A model generated the notes under the pieces. That model did no database searches. It was not told the origin of the DNA and saw only the letters and a list, made by a program, of their open reading frames with translations. The translations under genes and the position numbers were made by a program. DNA of 64,000 bases from Phalacrocorax aristotelis (Eukaryota; Chordata; Aves; Suliformes; Phalacrocoracidae): NCBI RefSeq assembly GCF_949628215.1, contig NC_134277.1, positions 53,082,918 through 53,146,917 on the forward strand, written 5' to 3'. How positions within the stretch are numbered: position 1 is the stretch's first letter; each line of letters starts with the position of its first letter. Shown piece by piece: positions 52,901 to 64,000 of this stretch.

Positions 52901-55900
52901 GAATTTGTATTACTATTCACATGGTGGCGTAAATTGTTCACAGTGGCTGGCTCATTCCAATGTTCTCATCCTTTCTGAGAGTAAATTCTGTGAATCAGAT
53001 TTTGCAGATGAGACTACACCAGACTGCTTATATCACAGCACAGATCCCTGTGGGACTTCACTGTAAATACTGCTCACATACTCCTGTAGTGTTTCCTATT
53101 TTTTAACTTATTCTTTATCAATATAGAAAGCCTTCCTTGCATGATAAGGATGAATCAGATTTTGCTTAAAACTAAAAATTTGTTAATGTAACAGTAAACA
53201 TTCATAAATTCCTGCACTGAGTCTTGTTTTAAACAAGTTAGTGCATAGCTGTGAATAGTGCATTCATGCATGGAGATGCAAGCACAAAGTACTTGTTTAG
53301 CTGGATCTTACAAGTCCCAGTGTAATTGTTCAAAAGTAATATATGCACAGAATTCTCCGGTATACTTAGAAGTCAATATTAAGTTAACGTGACTCTCATT
53401 AAGACAAGTTCTGTGTTTCATTTATGTTACTGTTTTGTGTCCTTAAGATTGTTTCACACAGCAGTACCAATCACATTTGTCCTCAGCCTTTTTTTTTGTT
53501 TTGTTCCTCTCAATGCAGAAAAACTTCACTGGCCTAAGACAGAGCTTTCTAAGAAATCAGTCCTGAGTCCAGAACAACATAAGCTGAACATTAATAATGA
53601 GAACAGCCTCCAGCACCCACCTTCTGGGATCCTTAAAGACACTTTCACAACAGGAACCAGTAGCTACAATGTCCTTCTGCAGAGCAAAGAGGAAAAAAAA
53701 CACCAGACGCAAAAGCAGTCATCTGCTCACCACAAGAAACATAGAAAAACTACAAAGTGCTCTACCACCTTGCGAAGCAATGAGCACCGCAAAATCAAAG
53801 TCCCGCTACCCTTGCTCAGCAGCGGATGGTACTGCACAAACAGACAGCCCTCTGTCATTATCACTAGCCCGGTGTCTACTGGCATGAAGTTTACAAACAA
53901 TATTTCAGTTGCAGGGAGCACCATAGGACTGCCATCTCGACCCAGAAGTAAAGCTAAAAGGCATTTTAATCTAACAAAGCCAAAGCAATCTCCGTCATCA
54001 AAAAGCCATGAAAAAGAGGGAGATATCTCCAGCCGAAAACTCTGTTTACTGACTGCAATCAAACCTTCCAATGTGGAGAAAGAGAAGACAAAATTCTTCA
54101 AGTCAGATTTCACATACAATCCTCAGTTTGAATATGCAAACCCTGCTTTGCCAAACGTGTTAGCTAAGCATAGCCATGCATCTGACAGATTTCTTAAGCA
54201 GGTATAGTTACTTTTTTCCCCTCCTTTTCCACTGTTATTTTTTTCCTACACTTGTAAAGGTGATATTTGGCTTTGTTTGTAGCAAGTGAAAGTTGTTGCT
54301 GCTTATCAACCTCCCCTACTGTTTGAGAAATGCATCAATGATGAGGATACAACAGTAGAAGCAAAACAATCTTTTTCATTAAAAAAATTAAAGCCTTCCT
54401 AGTATTTACAGGATTCTATATAGGCTAAAGGGACAGTTCCTTATAAGTGGGTTTACTTTAAACATAATTTGAGGAAAGAAAGCTTTTTAGGCAACAAAGC
54501 AGAGTCAAATATAGGAAAAATACAATGTCTAAATAGGCTTTAGTAAACAGAGGAAAAAAGCAGTGTAGAAATCCTGCCAATCCTCTTGGTGACACAGGGA
54601 TTGGGAGGGGATAGCAATTATTTGAGGTCGTGGTTATTGGATAAGCATATGTTGATGTTCCTTGTTTAAATCAACTTTGGAAGGATTTAGGCTCAATCAA
54701 GCAGCAGACTGAAAATCCATTCCAGAGATAGGTAAAACTTAAAAGTTTTTTTTTTTTTTTTCCTTTCTTCCCCCCTTCATAATGTGCAGCCACACCTGTA
54801 GCATAGCTACAAGACATTGCCATTCTGTGTAACTGCCCTGGCTTCCTACCGGACTTTGAATTACAAAAAAAACCCTGAAAACCAACAAGGAGGACACCAA
54901 AAAATATCTTCCTTTCAACTTTGACCTAAGTAACAAAAACTAGTGCTTATCTATATAGTAACAGAAACAGTCCTCTTCCCACTTCTGGGTTTTTTTTTGT
55001 GTGTTGGTGTTTTTCTTTAATCTTTATAAACTATTGTCTGACAAGCTTTTCTAAATAGGGGAGCTCATATGAAATATGACTTTACTTGGGAAGAGATCCT
55101 GCCATTCCCCAAGTTTCACTTCTTTCTGATACTAATATTTCCCTTCAAAACCCCCAAAATTCCTGGTGCAAAGGATGCATGATTTAAAGTACCATGGATT
55201 CTAATAACTGACCCTCGACGCGTGAAGAGTCTGACATATATTTTCAAATCCAAGAAAGCACGCAAGTGTAATTACCCATAAAGTGATCATATTGTAAGGC
55301 TTCATCTGCATTTTCACGTTCAAAAATCTATACATTTTAAAAACTCAGTAGCAGTAGCTGTGTTTTCGTTAAGAATTTATTTTCTTTATGAGAACAGAGA
55401 ATGGCCGATCTGTTCTTGAAATCAGCTTCCCTGCTTCTAAATAACCAACTAAATCATACTGACACCAAATAAAACCACTCCTTGACTAGAGCTTTTTAGC
55501 AAGTTTCCCTTGGAGTTTTATAGCAATGTTAGCAACACTAATCATAGACTATGGCAAATCAAAAATAACTGATTTGCCAAACTGAATGTAATGAAAATTA
55601 TCCCCTTCAGCATGATGTAGTAGAGCCTTAAAAATTATTTTATGCATGATGATTTTATGGAGCAGACCTGTCATTGATTTACCCTTCTTTTAATTAAAAA
55701 AAGCCCCACACCTAAATAATAAATATTTTAATAACGAATGATTCCTTAATTTTATTCTAATTTGTAACTCTACTTTTTTTACTTTACATACAAAGCATGG
55801 GAAAATAAAAGTTTTATAACAACTTTATAAAAAAGTAGTGAAGGGTTTACTAGTCAATGAAGTACAATATTTCTAGAACTTACCAAGGAGTATAAATTAT

Positions 55901-58900
55901 TTCATAACATTTAGTTTAAGTTATAGAAATTTTTAGCAAGAGGAGTATTTCTTCAAAGTTCAGCTCCTAAAAATACTGAACAACCACATCCTGCACTTCA
56001 TATAAATAACCAAAACACCAGCTTTAACACAGCTCCCAGCCCAGCAGGTGGCACTCTCTCTTTTTTGTCTACAACTAGCTTTAGAAATTTTCAGCTGCAA
56101 GCAAATTTGAATTTCATTTCATGCAAATTTACTATCCATAAAGAGCAGCATTAATCAAAATTCTAATCAGCAAATATTGTAAGAACACATGCTTTTCCTC
56201 AGTGCCATTTTTTTTTAACGCAGATTTTACTTGTCAGAAGAAACACGTAGGTATCTTACAGGACATGTTAAGTTCAGGAGGGATTACTGCAGTTGCAAAA
56301 AAGGTACTCACAGTGCCAAGATTCAAGTCTGCGGTAAAGACACAATGGCATGTAGTCATCCTTTTTCCTGCAACAAGGATAAATTCAGTTCTGTTTTTTG
56401 AAACATTTTTAGCTTTCATTTGTTGCTGTACTTATTTTAGGGAGCTTTGCCTTATGTGAACAGAAATGGAATTATTCCTGTTTTATTCTACAAAAGGTGC
56501 TTATAGCAGCTTACACTTGCCTTTCTATGACTAATATCTCTGTAAAAGCAGCTTTTTACTGACAGAACTTACCAATTTTATAGAGGAGATTTTAGGATGC
56601 TTCAGTTAAACGAGCTGAAAACCTGACATTTCAGAAGATTTTTAATAATTTCAAAAATATTTTTATCCACAGCTGTGCATAGCCTGCTAGGACATTAAAA
56701 CAGATTGTTTTTCTTAGTGCTCTTTCTGCTTTTGTGCATGTTTGTGGAATTGGTTAGCATAGCCTTATTGCAACATATCTAGAAGACAAATCACCCCCTG
56801 CCTTTGCTTTGCCTTTAAAAAAAAAAAAAAAAGCACCACGTATTTGCCATTAACACAGCAATGCTGCAATGGAGAACACACAGGCTTGTGAGTACTCACT
56901 GCACCCCCAGACCTCTAGTCAGATCAAAGATTTTAATCTTTGGGAACAGCCCAACATTTTTATACATTGACTTTTCACAGACATAAACATCTTGAATTAA
57001 TACATTTGAAAATAATATTTTTAATGTCTCTCTTCTCAGACTTTGCTCTGTTTCTTTGTTTCTCTCTTTCTACTTTATCTTGTTTTCTTCATAATAAGGT
57101 TCTTTCATGAGTCATACTATGTGCTTTTAGGGAAGAGAACTTGAGAATAAAAAATAATATACAGACTTGGAGCTTTTCACATTGATTGACTTACCTAGTA
57201 TTACAGAAATTAAATTCTCTTATTGCTGTGTTTCAAGGTCAACTCAGCAACTGTGTGCTCTAAGTGCTACGAAAGTTTTCTTATTAGCACTCCTCCTGGC
57301 TCAAACTACTTGTTCATTGTTAAGTTTTCTTAACGCTTAAAGTGTTTGTTATTTTTGCACAGATGCTAGAGGTGGCAATACTTAGGCAGAAGCAATCGTG
57401 CCCAGTGGTTGCAGAGCAGATGACTTAACAGTTGCAATTTGCTGAACCAAAATCAGCAAGGAAGTTGCAACTTCAGGTAACCCATGTGTTAACACCTATT
57501 TCTTTGAATTGTACATGGAGGCAGGAAATCTATTTTTATATACATATATATTTTTGAAAATACCATCATTTTGTGGAGTGACTAATCCCCCCGTGAAAGA
57601 GTTGTACATACTTTTTTCCCCTTGTATAGCAGTTTTGAGTTAATAAATAAATAAATCAGTTGTGCCACATCATGTTTGTACTACACACCATTTAAGTCAT
57701 TAATACATGTAACCTGCAATTAGCAAATTTATCAAATATTGGAAAAATAGCTAGGTGGAGCTGGCAGGCTAAACAAGATATTCAACACAGAGTAACCCTT
57801 GCCAGTGCCCAGGTGATCTCACAGCGTAAGCACGTTGAAAATTCAATAATGTGTCATGGGCTGTAAAAGCACTTAATTGTAAAACACCTCATCCTCCACA
57901 GGTAACACACTCCCTCCTAAACTAAGATTTATAGATAAAGTATGTTAATATGTAACACAAAGCATATCAGGCTATCCAAGTAGCATAAGTAAGTTTCCAG
58001 GGTCCTGCACAAACTTACCTCTTCCACTAGGGGAGACTGTAGATCACTTCTGATGATACTACAGTAGAAGCACAGGTTTATTCCAGGACACAGTCTCATC
58101 ACATTAGTATTAATATTTAATTCCTTGCAAAATGTTTGAGAAGTTTTTAATTAAAGATATTTCTACCAGTTCTAAATCACTAAACACACTCTTTATAATG
58201 CAAAGAGCAAGCATGCAAAAGAAAAGCTACTATAAGCACCAAATAAAACTCAAAATACTACAGCCTTAAACAGACTAGCCTCAAAACCCCACTCTTACCT
58301 CTCTCCCTCCTTTCCACTTGACCCCAAGAAAGAGGGCAGCTACCATTTTATGGCTGCTGATTAGACTAACAAGTTCCATCTGGTACAGCTTAGTGTTACC
58401 TAAGGATGTAGCTCAGAAGTTTTTCCCCTCAGCAAATAAGCTATGCAGGGGGGAAAGGCTTGCAAGCCTTGCGTGTCTTGTAAATCTCAGCAGACACTGC
58501 AACCCTTTAGTAGCAGAGCTGCTTCTGAATGGAGGATGAGCTGACTGAACGCAGGGGGCTGACTCCGAGGTCACTGAACCCATTTTCTAATGTCTTTGCC
58601 TCGAACAATTCATGAACATGTCTTATCAGTACAGGTAACGGGTAACTCTCAAGTAACTAAGCTGTGTTGCTACACATGGGTGACTTGGGATTCAGACACC
58701 TACTTGGTAAATAATCTGTTTAAAAAATCCACCACAACCACCAAAACCTAAACCTGTTAATTAAACAGAGCCTTGTCTTGCGCTTGTTAGTGCTTCTGTG
58801 TCATGACTTTATTGAGCATCAGCAGAGTTTGCTGTGCAAGGGGACTTGTCTTGGGACCTTTGCTGCTTTTGGCGCTCCTTGGTAGCAATCAGAGGGATTA

Positions 58901-61900
58901 AAGCAGACCTTTTAGGTAATAATGAAAAGAACAGGACTTACTACTCCTAACCAGTAACCTGGTACAGCCACGTTGTCCTTCTTTTCTTCCATTTTGTTAC
59001 CTGTTGCTGAAGAGTTGACAGCTTGGCCTTAGGAACTGTGGCAATATCAGTACCTGCTTTCTGCTGGCCCAGAGGCTGGAAAACAAGTTCACAGTTGGAT
59101 GTTGGAATAGGCAAGAGCTGGCATGCTGGTCTGGATTTTCCCCTTTCCCAGCAAGTTCTTGCAATGCCTGACTTTGAGTCATCTCACCTCAGAGACAGGT
59201 GCAAACCCCCAGTGAAGGGCTCTGTGTTGTATTCAGGGTTGTATTCAGTGCCTAGGATCCAAAAATATCCCAAACCTTTTCCCCGCAGGAACCGCCACAG
59301 GCTGGGGTAGTTGTGGCCAGAATTGCCAAAACCAGCAGCATCACTGGGGATGGGGCCTATTTTGGTGCTGGGGAGATCTGCTGCTCCCCAGAGATTTGTG
59401 CGCTGGTGGCAGTGTGTGTGTGTGCGCGCGTGTGTGTGCGCGCGTGTGTGAGCTTAATGACTTTCTCAATATGCATGGATTCAAACTTGCCACATCTACT
59501 TGGAGGTGGCTGAACCATCAGGATGTAGGCTACTCAGTATGCCACATAAGGTAGAGGAGGCAGCCTTCGGCATCCCACCGAAAGCGAGTTTGCTGTGATG
59601 GATGGTCAAGCAGGAAGTTTTTGGTGTGTTCAGTGCTCATTTTCTCACTGTTTGTTGTGATGAGGTGGTTTAGAAGATACCTGCACTCTGACTAAGGCAG
59701 GAGAGTTCCCTGGAATAACAAACCTATGTAAATCACTGGTGCACATTCAAAGGAACTTAAGTATCATAGAATTTAAGTGGGTATTTAGTGTGCTTAATCT
59801 AATGACTTCATTGAAATGTAATATCAACAAGTCATGAAGACAAATTTCATGCCCAAAGATTAATTCAGAGAGTTCTTTCAGCGTGAGCAAATGAAGTTAA
59901 CTAATTGCTCAGAGAAACCAGCTACACCAAACAACTAGCAAGTAACATTAATATCTTAAGGATCTGGCACCTTGCAAAGGAAACTGCAGAACTATTGTCA
60001 TTAATTACTCAGGTTGCCGGCTGAGAATTAACTTCCTGGGATATGGGGCAGGCATTTTTGGGTTGCTTCTTTAACCAAGGATTTTGTGTAAAGCAGGAAG
60101 ATGCCTCAGCATTTGCAGACACTGAAAAATTTATAAAGCAGCCAATGTTTTTAGAAATTAAAATCCACATGTAATTAAAAAAAAGGAGAAAATCCTTTTG
60201 GAAAATATAGAAGCTATTAAACAAGAACTAGATTTTGTTCTGATTTGTCCTTTACATCTAGCCCTTGATGCTAAATTTTGCTAGAAGCCATTGTCATTAC
60301 TCTGCAGAAACATTAGGCCCTGCATGAGGGACTCCTGTATTCCTTCTTTTAATACTTAGACACTAGCCTTGCTTCATTTTTAAATGACAAGTGATATTAA
60401 GACTTGACTGTTCACAAGAAAAAATTATTAGTTACGGACATAGAAAGACCTGTCTAATCTCTTTTTATAATCTTTTAGGCCCTGCCGCACCTATGCATCT
60501 GTACAAGACCTAATGTACGGGGAAGTTACTGGGAACCAAAATCCTATTTACCTCGTAGGTCACCAGTACAGATGTGTAGTTGCCCTTACTCATATTTCTG
60601 TGCAATAAGGTGATGGGAGTAAGAGTAAAAATAACAGTACTGTACCTCTGTCAAATACCTACAGTAGTGGCTACGCAAAATGATGCTAGAACTACCCAAT
60701 TTGCACCACATGGGGTGTACCCTTGATTTTTAATACATTCGTCTTGAAAAACATGATTTGTTTTTAAGTTGCAGAAGGACGTTGCAGTTTTCACATCAGC
60801 AGTCCCATCGCCTCTTGTCTTTAGAAACAGTAAGATATTTTTTTTCTGCAATCGAGCCAAATGTCTGCAAGGTGCCTGTTGATCCTCCTGGGAGTTACCT
60901 GTTTTGGTGCCAAGTCGGGCTGCGTAACACACAACGTCGAGCTGTGCCACTGCGTGTGCTTCTTGCAGTGTTGTAACAGGGAGAGGCAAAGCCAAATCGT
61001 TTGCGGTGGCTCAGGTAGTGGCATGGCATTCCTCTTTTTATGATACCTCTTTTCAGACATCCTGACGCCTGATCTTATAAAGCAAACTTTAGAAAGAAAA
61101 GATAAGGTGTTCCTCATTAGTGCCTGCCTTTATAACATCCACTTCTTACTCATTCTAGCTTCAGCAAGTGCAGGGGCACAGCTGCTCAAATGGGCCAGAT
61201 CCTGGGAACCAGCCAAGTGTCACCAGGCCCCTAGTGGGTCTAGTGCAAGTCCCTGTCAAGCCTGAAACTACTGTATGGTGCCTAGGGAGTTCTGGCCACA
61301 CAGGGGGCAATGAGAGGAGACAGGGTTCACATAACAATGCTGGGCAGCTTTATGGTGAGCCTGTGTCTGCCAGAGTCAATCTCGTGAGGCTGCATGTGCT
61401 GACTTTTTGGCCAGGTTCTGAGAGTAACGTATTGGGTTGCTGCTGGGCTGTCCCTGAAGAACCGGTGGTGTAGCTCTTGGAATAACCAAGGGGTGACATT
61501 TGCAACAGATTTCTGTTTATGCCTCACTTTCTGATTCGCTATTAATGCTCTCCAGCATAACCCTCTGCTGCCATGTAAATAAAAACTTCCTGCAGACACT
61601 CAGGTGTAGTGGGAATAGAGATCACGGAGCAAGATCCTTTGCTCCCAGATTGCATAACCTCCCAAAATGACAGCCTTCTTTAAACTAACCCTTTTTTTTC
61701 CCCCTCTGTGCTAAGGTAGTAGATTATGATACTTTCTTCATTCTTGAAAAAGAACTTCAGATCTGACCAGGAGGCCCTTCAAATTCAATAACAACTATTA
61801 GAGGCAGACAAAGAAATACTAAACATTAGGTGCAGTATTTCTTTGGCATTCAGGTAGTTGATATTTCATCAAAGAGCTGCAGGACTTTAAGAACACATCT

Positions 61901-63731
61901 AGCTAGCATTTATGGATTTCAGTAGCAATTACTCAGGGTTGCTTAGTTTCAGCTTGAAAAATATTAGAATAAGATTGTTAGTACTTGTGACAGATACAAA
62001 ATGAATCCTATTTTTGTGGACAATAAGTCAATTTGACATTGTCAGAATTACATAGCTGGAAACAACAAGCATGTTATCAGCTTCATGCATGGATCTAAGT
62101 GTACGTCATAAAAAGAAGTCCGCAAGATGTCTACCTTCATCATTAGTGGTATTTTCTTAGCAAGAACATTGATTTTTTTAAGGTAATATCAGTAATATTT
62201 TTTCCTCTGTGAGGAGAGGTTGAGGGAACAGGGTTGTTTAGAGAAAAATGGCTGAGGGGAGACCTTATCGCTCTCTACAACTACCTGAAAGGAGGTTGTA
62301 GCAAGGTGGGGGTTGGTCTCTTCTCCCAGGTTACTTATGATTGAACGAGAGGAAATGGCCCCAGGTTGCATCAGGGGAGGTTTAGATTGGATATTAGGAA
62401 AAATGTATTCACTGAAAGAGTGGTCAGGCATTGGAACAGGCTGCCCAGAGAGGTGGTGGAGTTACCATCCCTGGAGGTGTTCAAAAAATGTTAGGCGTGG
62501 CACTTCAGGGCATGGTTTAGGAGACATGGTGGTGTTGGGTTGATGGCTGGACTTGATGATCCTAGAGGTCTTTTCCAACCTTTATGATTCTATGATTCTT
62601 GGGAGCTTGTGTTATCATATCTGTGAAAAAAAAGCTGTTCCCTGTAGCTGGGCTATTGCTGGGCACAAGTTATTCTATACCACATTTTCTTTTAAGGTTG
62701 TGAAATGACATTTTGGGAAGTAGATTACTGGGGATGAGCATTTCACACCCCACCACTAACATCTTCCACATGCCGAGTCCAGATTATGTTACAGGCATCA
62801 TGCTCTGCTTTCCACCCAAAAATTACTTCTTCCAGCAGCAATATGTAAGAGGACTGAAGTTGGTACCACTTTATTTGCCTAACGGAACATTCCTCCTTCA
62901 TTTTGGTGGGGTTATAAAGAGATACTGTGGTTTAAATGAAAAGTTTAAATGAAAGTTATGTGAATATAGTTCCTGTTCTCTCTCCTCCTTTCTGAAACAC
63001 ACCCATGGTACAGAGGATTTAATTGTAAGGAGACATTTTTATAGAAATATTATCATTGAAATTATAGTTATACATCTGCTTAATCGTGGATCAGCTTTCC
63101 TCAATTAGAAAATACCAAGAAATGAAGCAAGATTACAGTAATAGTTGATCTTTATAAAATTCTTTGGAAAAACCATAAAAAGAGACATGCTGACAACTTG
63201 AAATGCAAATGTCCTTGTGACCTGGTAGGTCTGATTTACAAGGCAGTTGCACAACTTTCCCAAAACTAAAGGGAAAATGGGTATTATTGCACTAGACTGA
63301 TAATCATCTCTGACATGCTGATGTATGTGGGTCCAAGATGAGTTGATCAGAATCTTTTTTCAATACTTTGGCATGAATGTATGTCTGAAGATGATATAAC
63401 TTGATTATAGAGTGTGTCAGCCTATATCTAATGACTACGGTTTGATAGTGACTCCCAATGAGTTAAAGAAAGAAGAAAGATTTTTTTTAAAGAAGGGAGC
63501 GATTGAGAGGGAGAGAAAGAACATACATGCCAGTCTGACTCGGGGGTCTTACTGCATTCATATTTGCTGTGCTTTTGAATTTTTTAGTCCATTAACATTA
63601 TGGAGCGGACACTGCAGAAATACGGAAGCTATGAAAAATTTGAACAGGCCACTGGAGGCAGCTTGCTGACCAAAAGTCGCATCTGGAATCATGTCAGGAA
63701 ATATATGGTGAAAGAAGGCTGTCTTGGTGAG
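46885..63731 (+). CDS. MATCAP2: Microtubule-associated tyrosine carboxypeptidase 2 (KIAA0895), 5' part
   Basis: Member of the DUF1704 family of tubulin-processing metallocarboxypeptidases; the paralogue MATCAP1 (KIAA0895L) removes C-terminal tyrosine from alpha-tubulin. Three coding exons are present (46885-46909, 53519-54201, 63588-63731), together residues 1-284, with GT-AG junctions in phases 1 and 0. They recover the human order [57 protein letters not shown] and [19 protein letters not shown]. The human protein is about 520 residues, so roughly half is visible. The exons with the HExxxH zinc site and the C-terminus lie beyond the right edge. Divergent from ANLN, about 13.9 kb ATG to ATG. 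Identity is very sure; enzymatic activity of this member is less well established than for MATCAP1. Confidence 0.96.
46910..53518 (+). other. MATCAP2: MATCAP2 intron 1 (6.6 kb)
   Basis: The first ~240 bp belong to the CpG island. The remainder is A+T-rich with small unsupported ORFs. No interspersed repeat, RNA gene or extra exon was recognised. Confidence 0.8.
53519..54201 (+). CDS. MATCAP2: MATCAP2 coding exon 2 (residues 9-236)
   Basis: A large 683-bp exon after a polypyrimidine tract and TCAATGCAG acceptor; it ends CAG before GTATAG. The first third is a Lys/Ser/His-rich basic region, probably disordered and possibly microtubule-binding. The end ([20 protein letters not shown], then [13 protein letters not shown]) is highly conserved and begins the DUF1704 domain. 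The reading frame stays open 129 bp upstream of the acceptor by chance. Confidence 0.96.
59412..59450. repeat. Alternating GT/GC microsatellite in MATCAP2 intron 2
   Basis: 39 bp of purine-pyrimidine alternation mixing GT and GC blocks, similar in kind to the tract at 9171-9239. Confidence 0.93.
62208..62599 (+). mobile_element. CR1 LINE fragment, third copy, short
   Basis: About 390 bp, strongly 5'-truncated, ending ATGATTCTATGATTCT. It is nearly identical to the 41 kb copy over long stretches (for example ACCTTATCGCTCTCTACAAC and the 50 bases following), so both belong to the same subfamily. It sits in sense orientation in MATCAP2 intron 2. Confidence 0.93.
63588..63731 (+). CDS. MATCAP2: MATCAP2 coding exon 3 (residues 237-284)
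   Basis: A 48-codon exon with a TTTTTTAG acceptor and GTAAGT donor, phase 0 at both ends. It encodes [20 protein letters not shown], then [20 protein letters not shown] and VKEGCLGE, almost identical to human. It is part of the DUF1704 catalytic domain ahead of the zinc-binding motif. Confidence 0.96.
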
Positions 63732-64000
63732 GTAAGTCATGCAGTGGATCAGGAGAGAAATATTTATGTAGATCTTAGAAATTATGCATGGATGGACACA
63801 AGAGACCATTTAGGAGGTCTTTCCTCCATAACTACAAGAATATGCCTTACATTATATTTTTCTCATGGCTGTGCCCAGTCTAATTTTTGAACAATTGAAA
63901 TGATGAAAATTCCTTGTGAATGCTTCAGCCATCTCTCTGAGCCTGCCTGTTTCCTGATTCCCCTCTTTTGGGAGTACCCAAGAACGACACCCTTCCTTCC
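63732..64000 (+). other. MATCAP2: Start of MATCAP2 intron 3
   Basis: Begins with a GTAAGT donor and continues to the window edge; no further exon seen. Confidence 0.85.

Larger units (their letters stand above)
54202..63587 (+). other. MATCAP2: MATCAP2 intron 2 (9.4 kb)
   Basis: A+T-rich intron containing one CR1 fragment (62208-62599) and a TG/CG microsatellite (59412-59450). Many short ORFs, none with recognisable similarity or paired splice sites. Confidence 0.8.

Noticed and set aside
53389-53518. Upstream in-frame extension of MATCAP2 exon 2 with its own ATG
   Set aside because: Hydrophobic, polypyrimidine-encoded residues that correspond to intron sequence; the acceptor at 53517-53518 and the human order [13 protein letters not shown] show where the exon begins.

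Overview
The window is vertebrate nuclear DNA, almost certainly from a bird. Two protein genes can be followed exon by exon with GT-AG splice junctions in the correct phase. Three CR1 retroposon fragments carry the avian-type 3' end (repeated ATTCTATG-like octamers). There are two CpG islands, and intergenic and intronic DNA is A+T-rich with simple repeats. No prokaryotic, viral, CRISPR or rRNA/tRNA feature was seen. Layout: (1) 1-2,794 is apparently gene-free sequence downstream of ANLN. (2) 2,795-32,978, minus strand, is the complete anillin gene ANLN. I joined 24 coding exons; the phases agree throughout and give 3,312 nt (1,103 residues plus stop). The 3'UTR is about 1.35 kb and ends at a doubled AATAAA signal. 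(3) 32,500-33,500 is the ANLN CpG-island promoter, with a CHR-like element, a CCAAT box and NRF1-like sites. (4) 33,500-46,550 is intergenic, about 13 kb. It holds two CR1 fragments, small tandem repeats and no gene I recognise. (5) 46,550-47,150 is a second CpG island with an inverted pair of ZNF143/ACTACAA-type elements. It contains the first coding exon of MATCAP2 (KIAA0895), plus strand. (6) 46,885-63,731 holds the first three coding exons of MATCAP2 (284 residues). The gene runs off the right edge, and the exons with the HExxxH metallopeptidase centre lie beyond the window. A third CR1 sits in its intron 2. The two genes are head to head, the same neighbourhood known in mammals (KIAA0895-ANLN). 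Anillin is the cytokinetic-ring scaffold linking RhoA, actin, myosin II, septins and membrane. MATCAP2 belongs to the tubulin carboxypeptidase family (DUF1704). Their proximity is conserved synteny and I see no evidence of a joint pathway. I did not find a new biological system; the locus is ordinary. The most useful results are the full ANLN exon map, the two promoter architectures and a few repeat curiosities.
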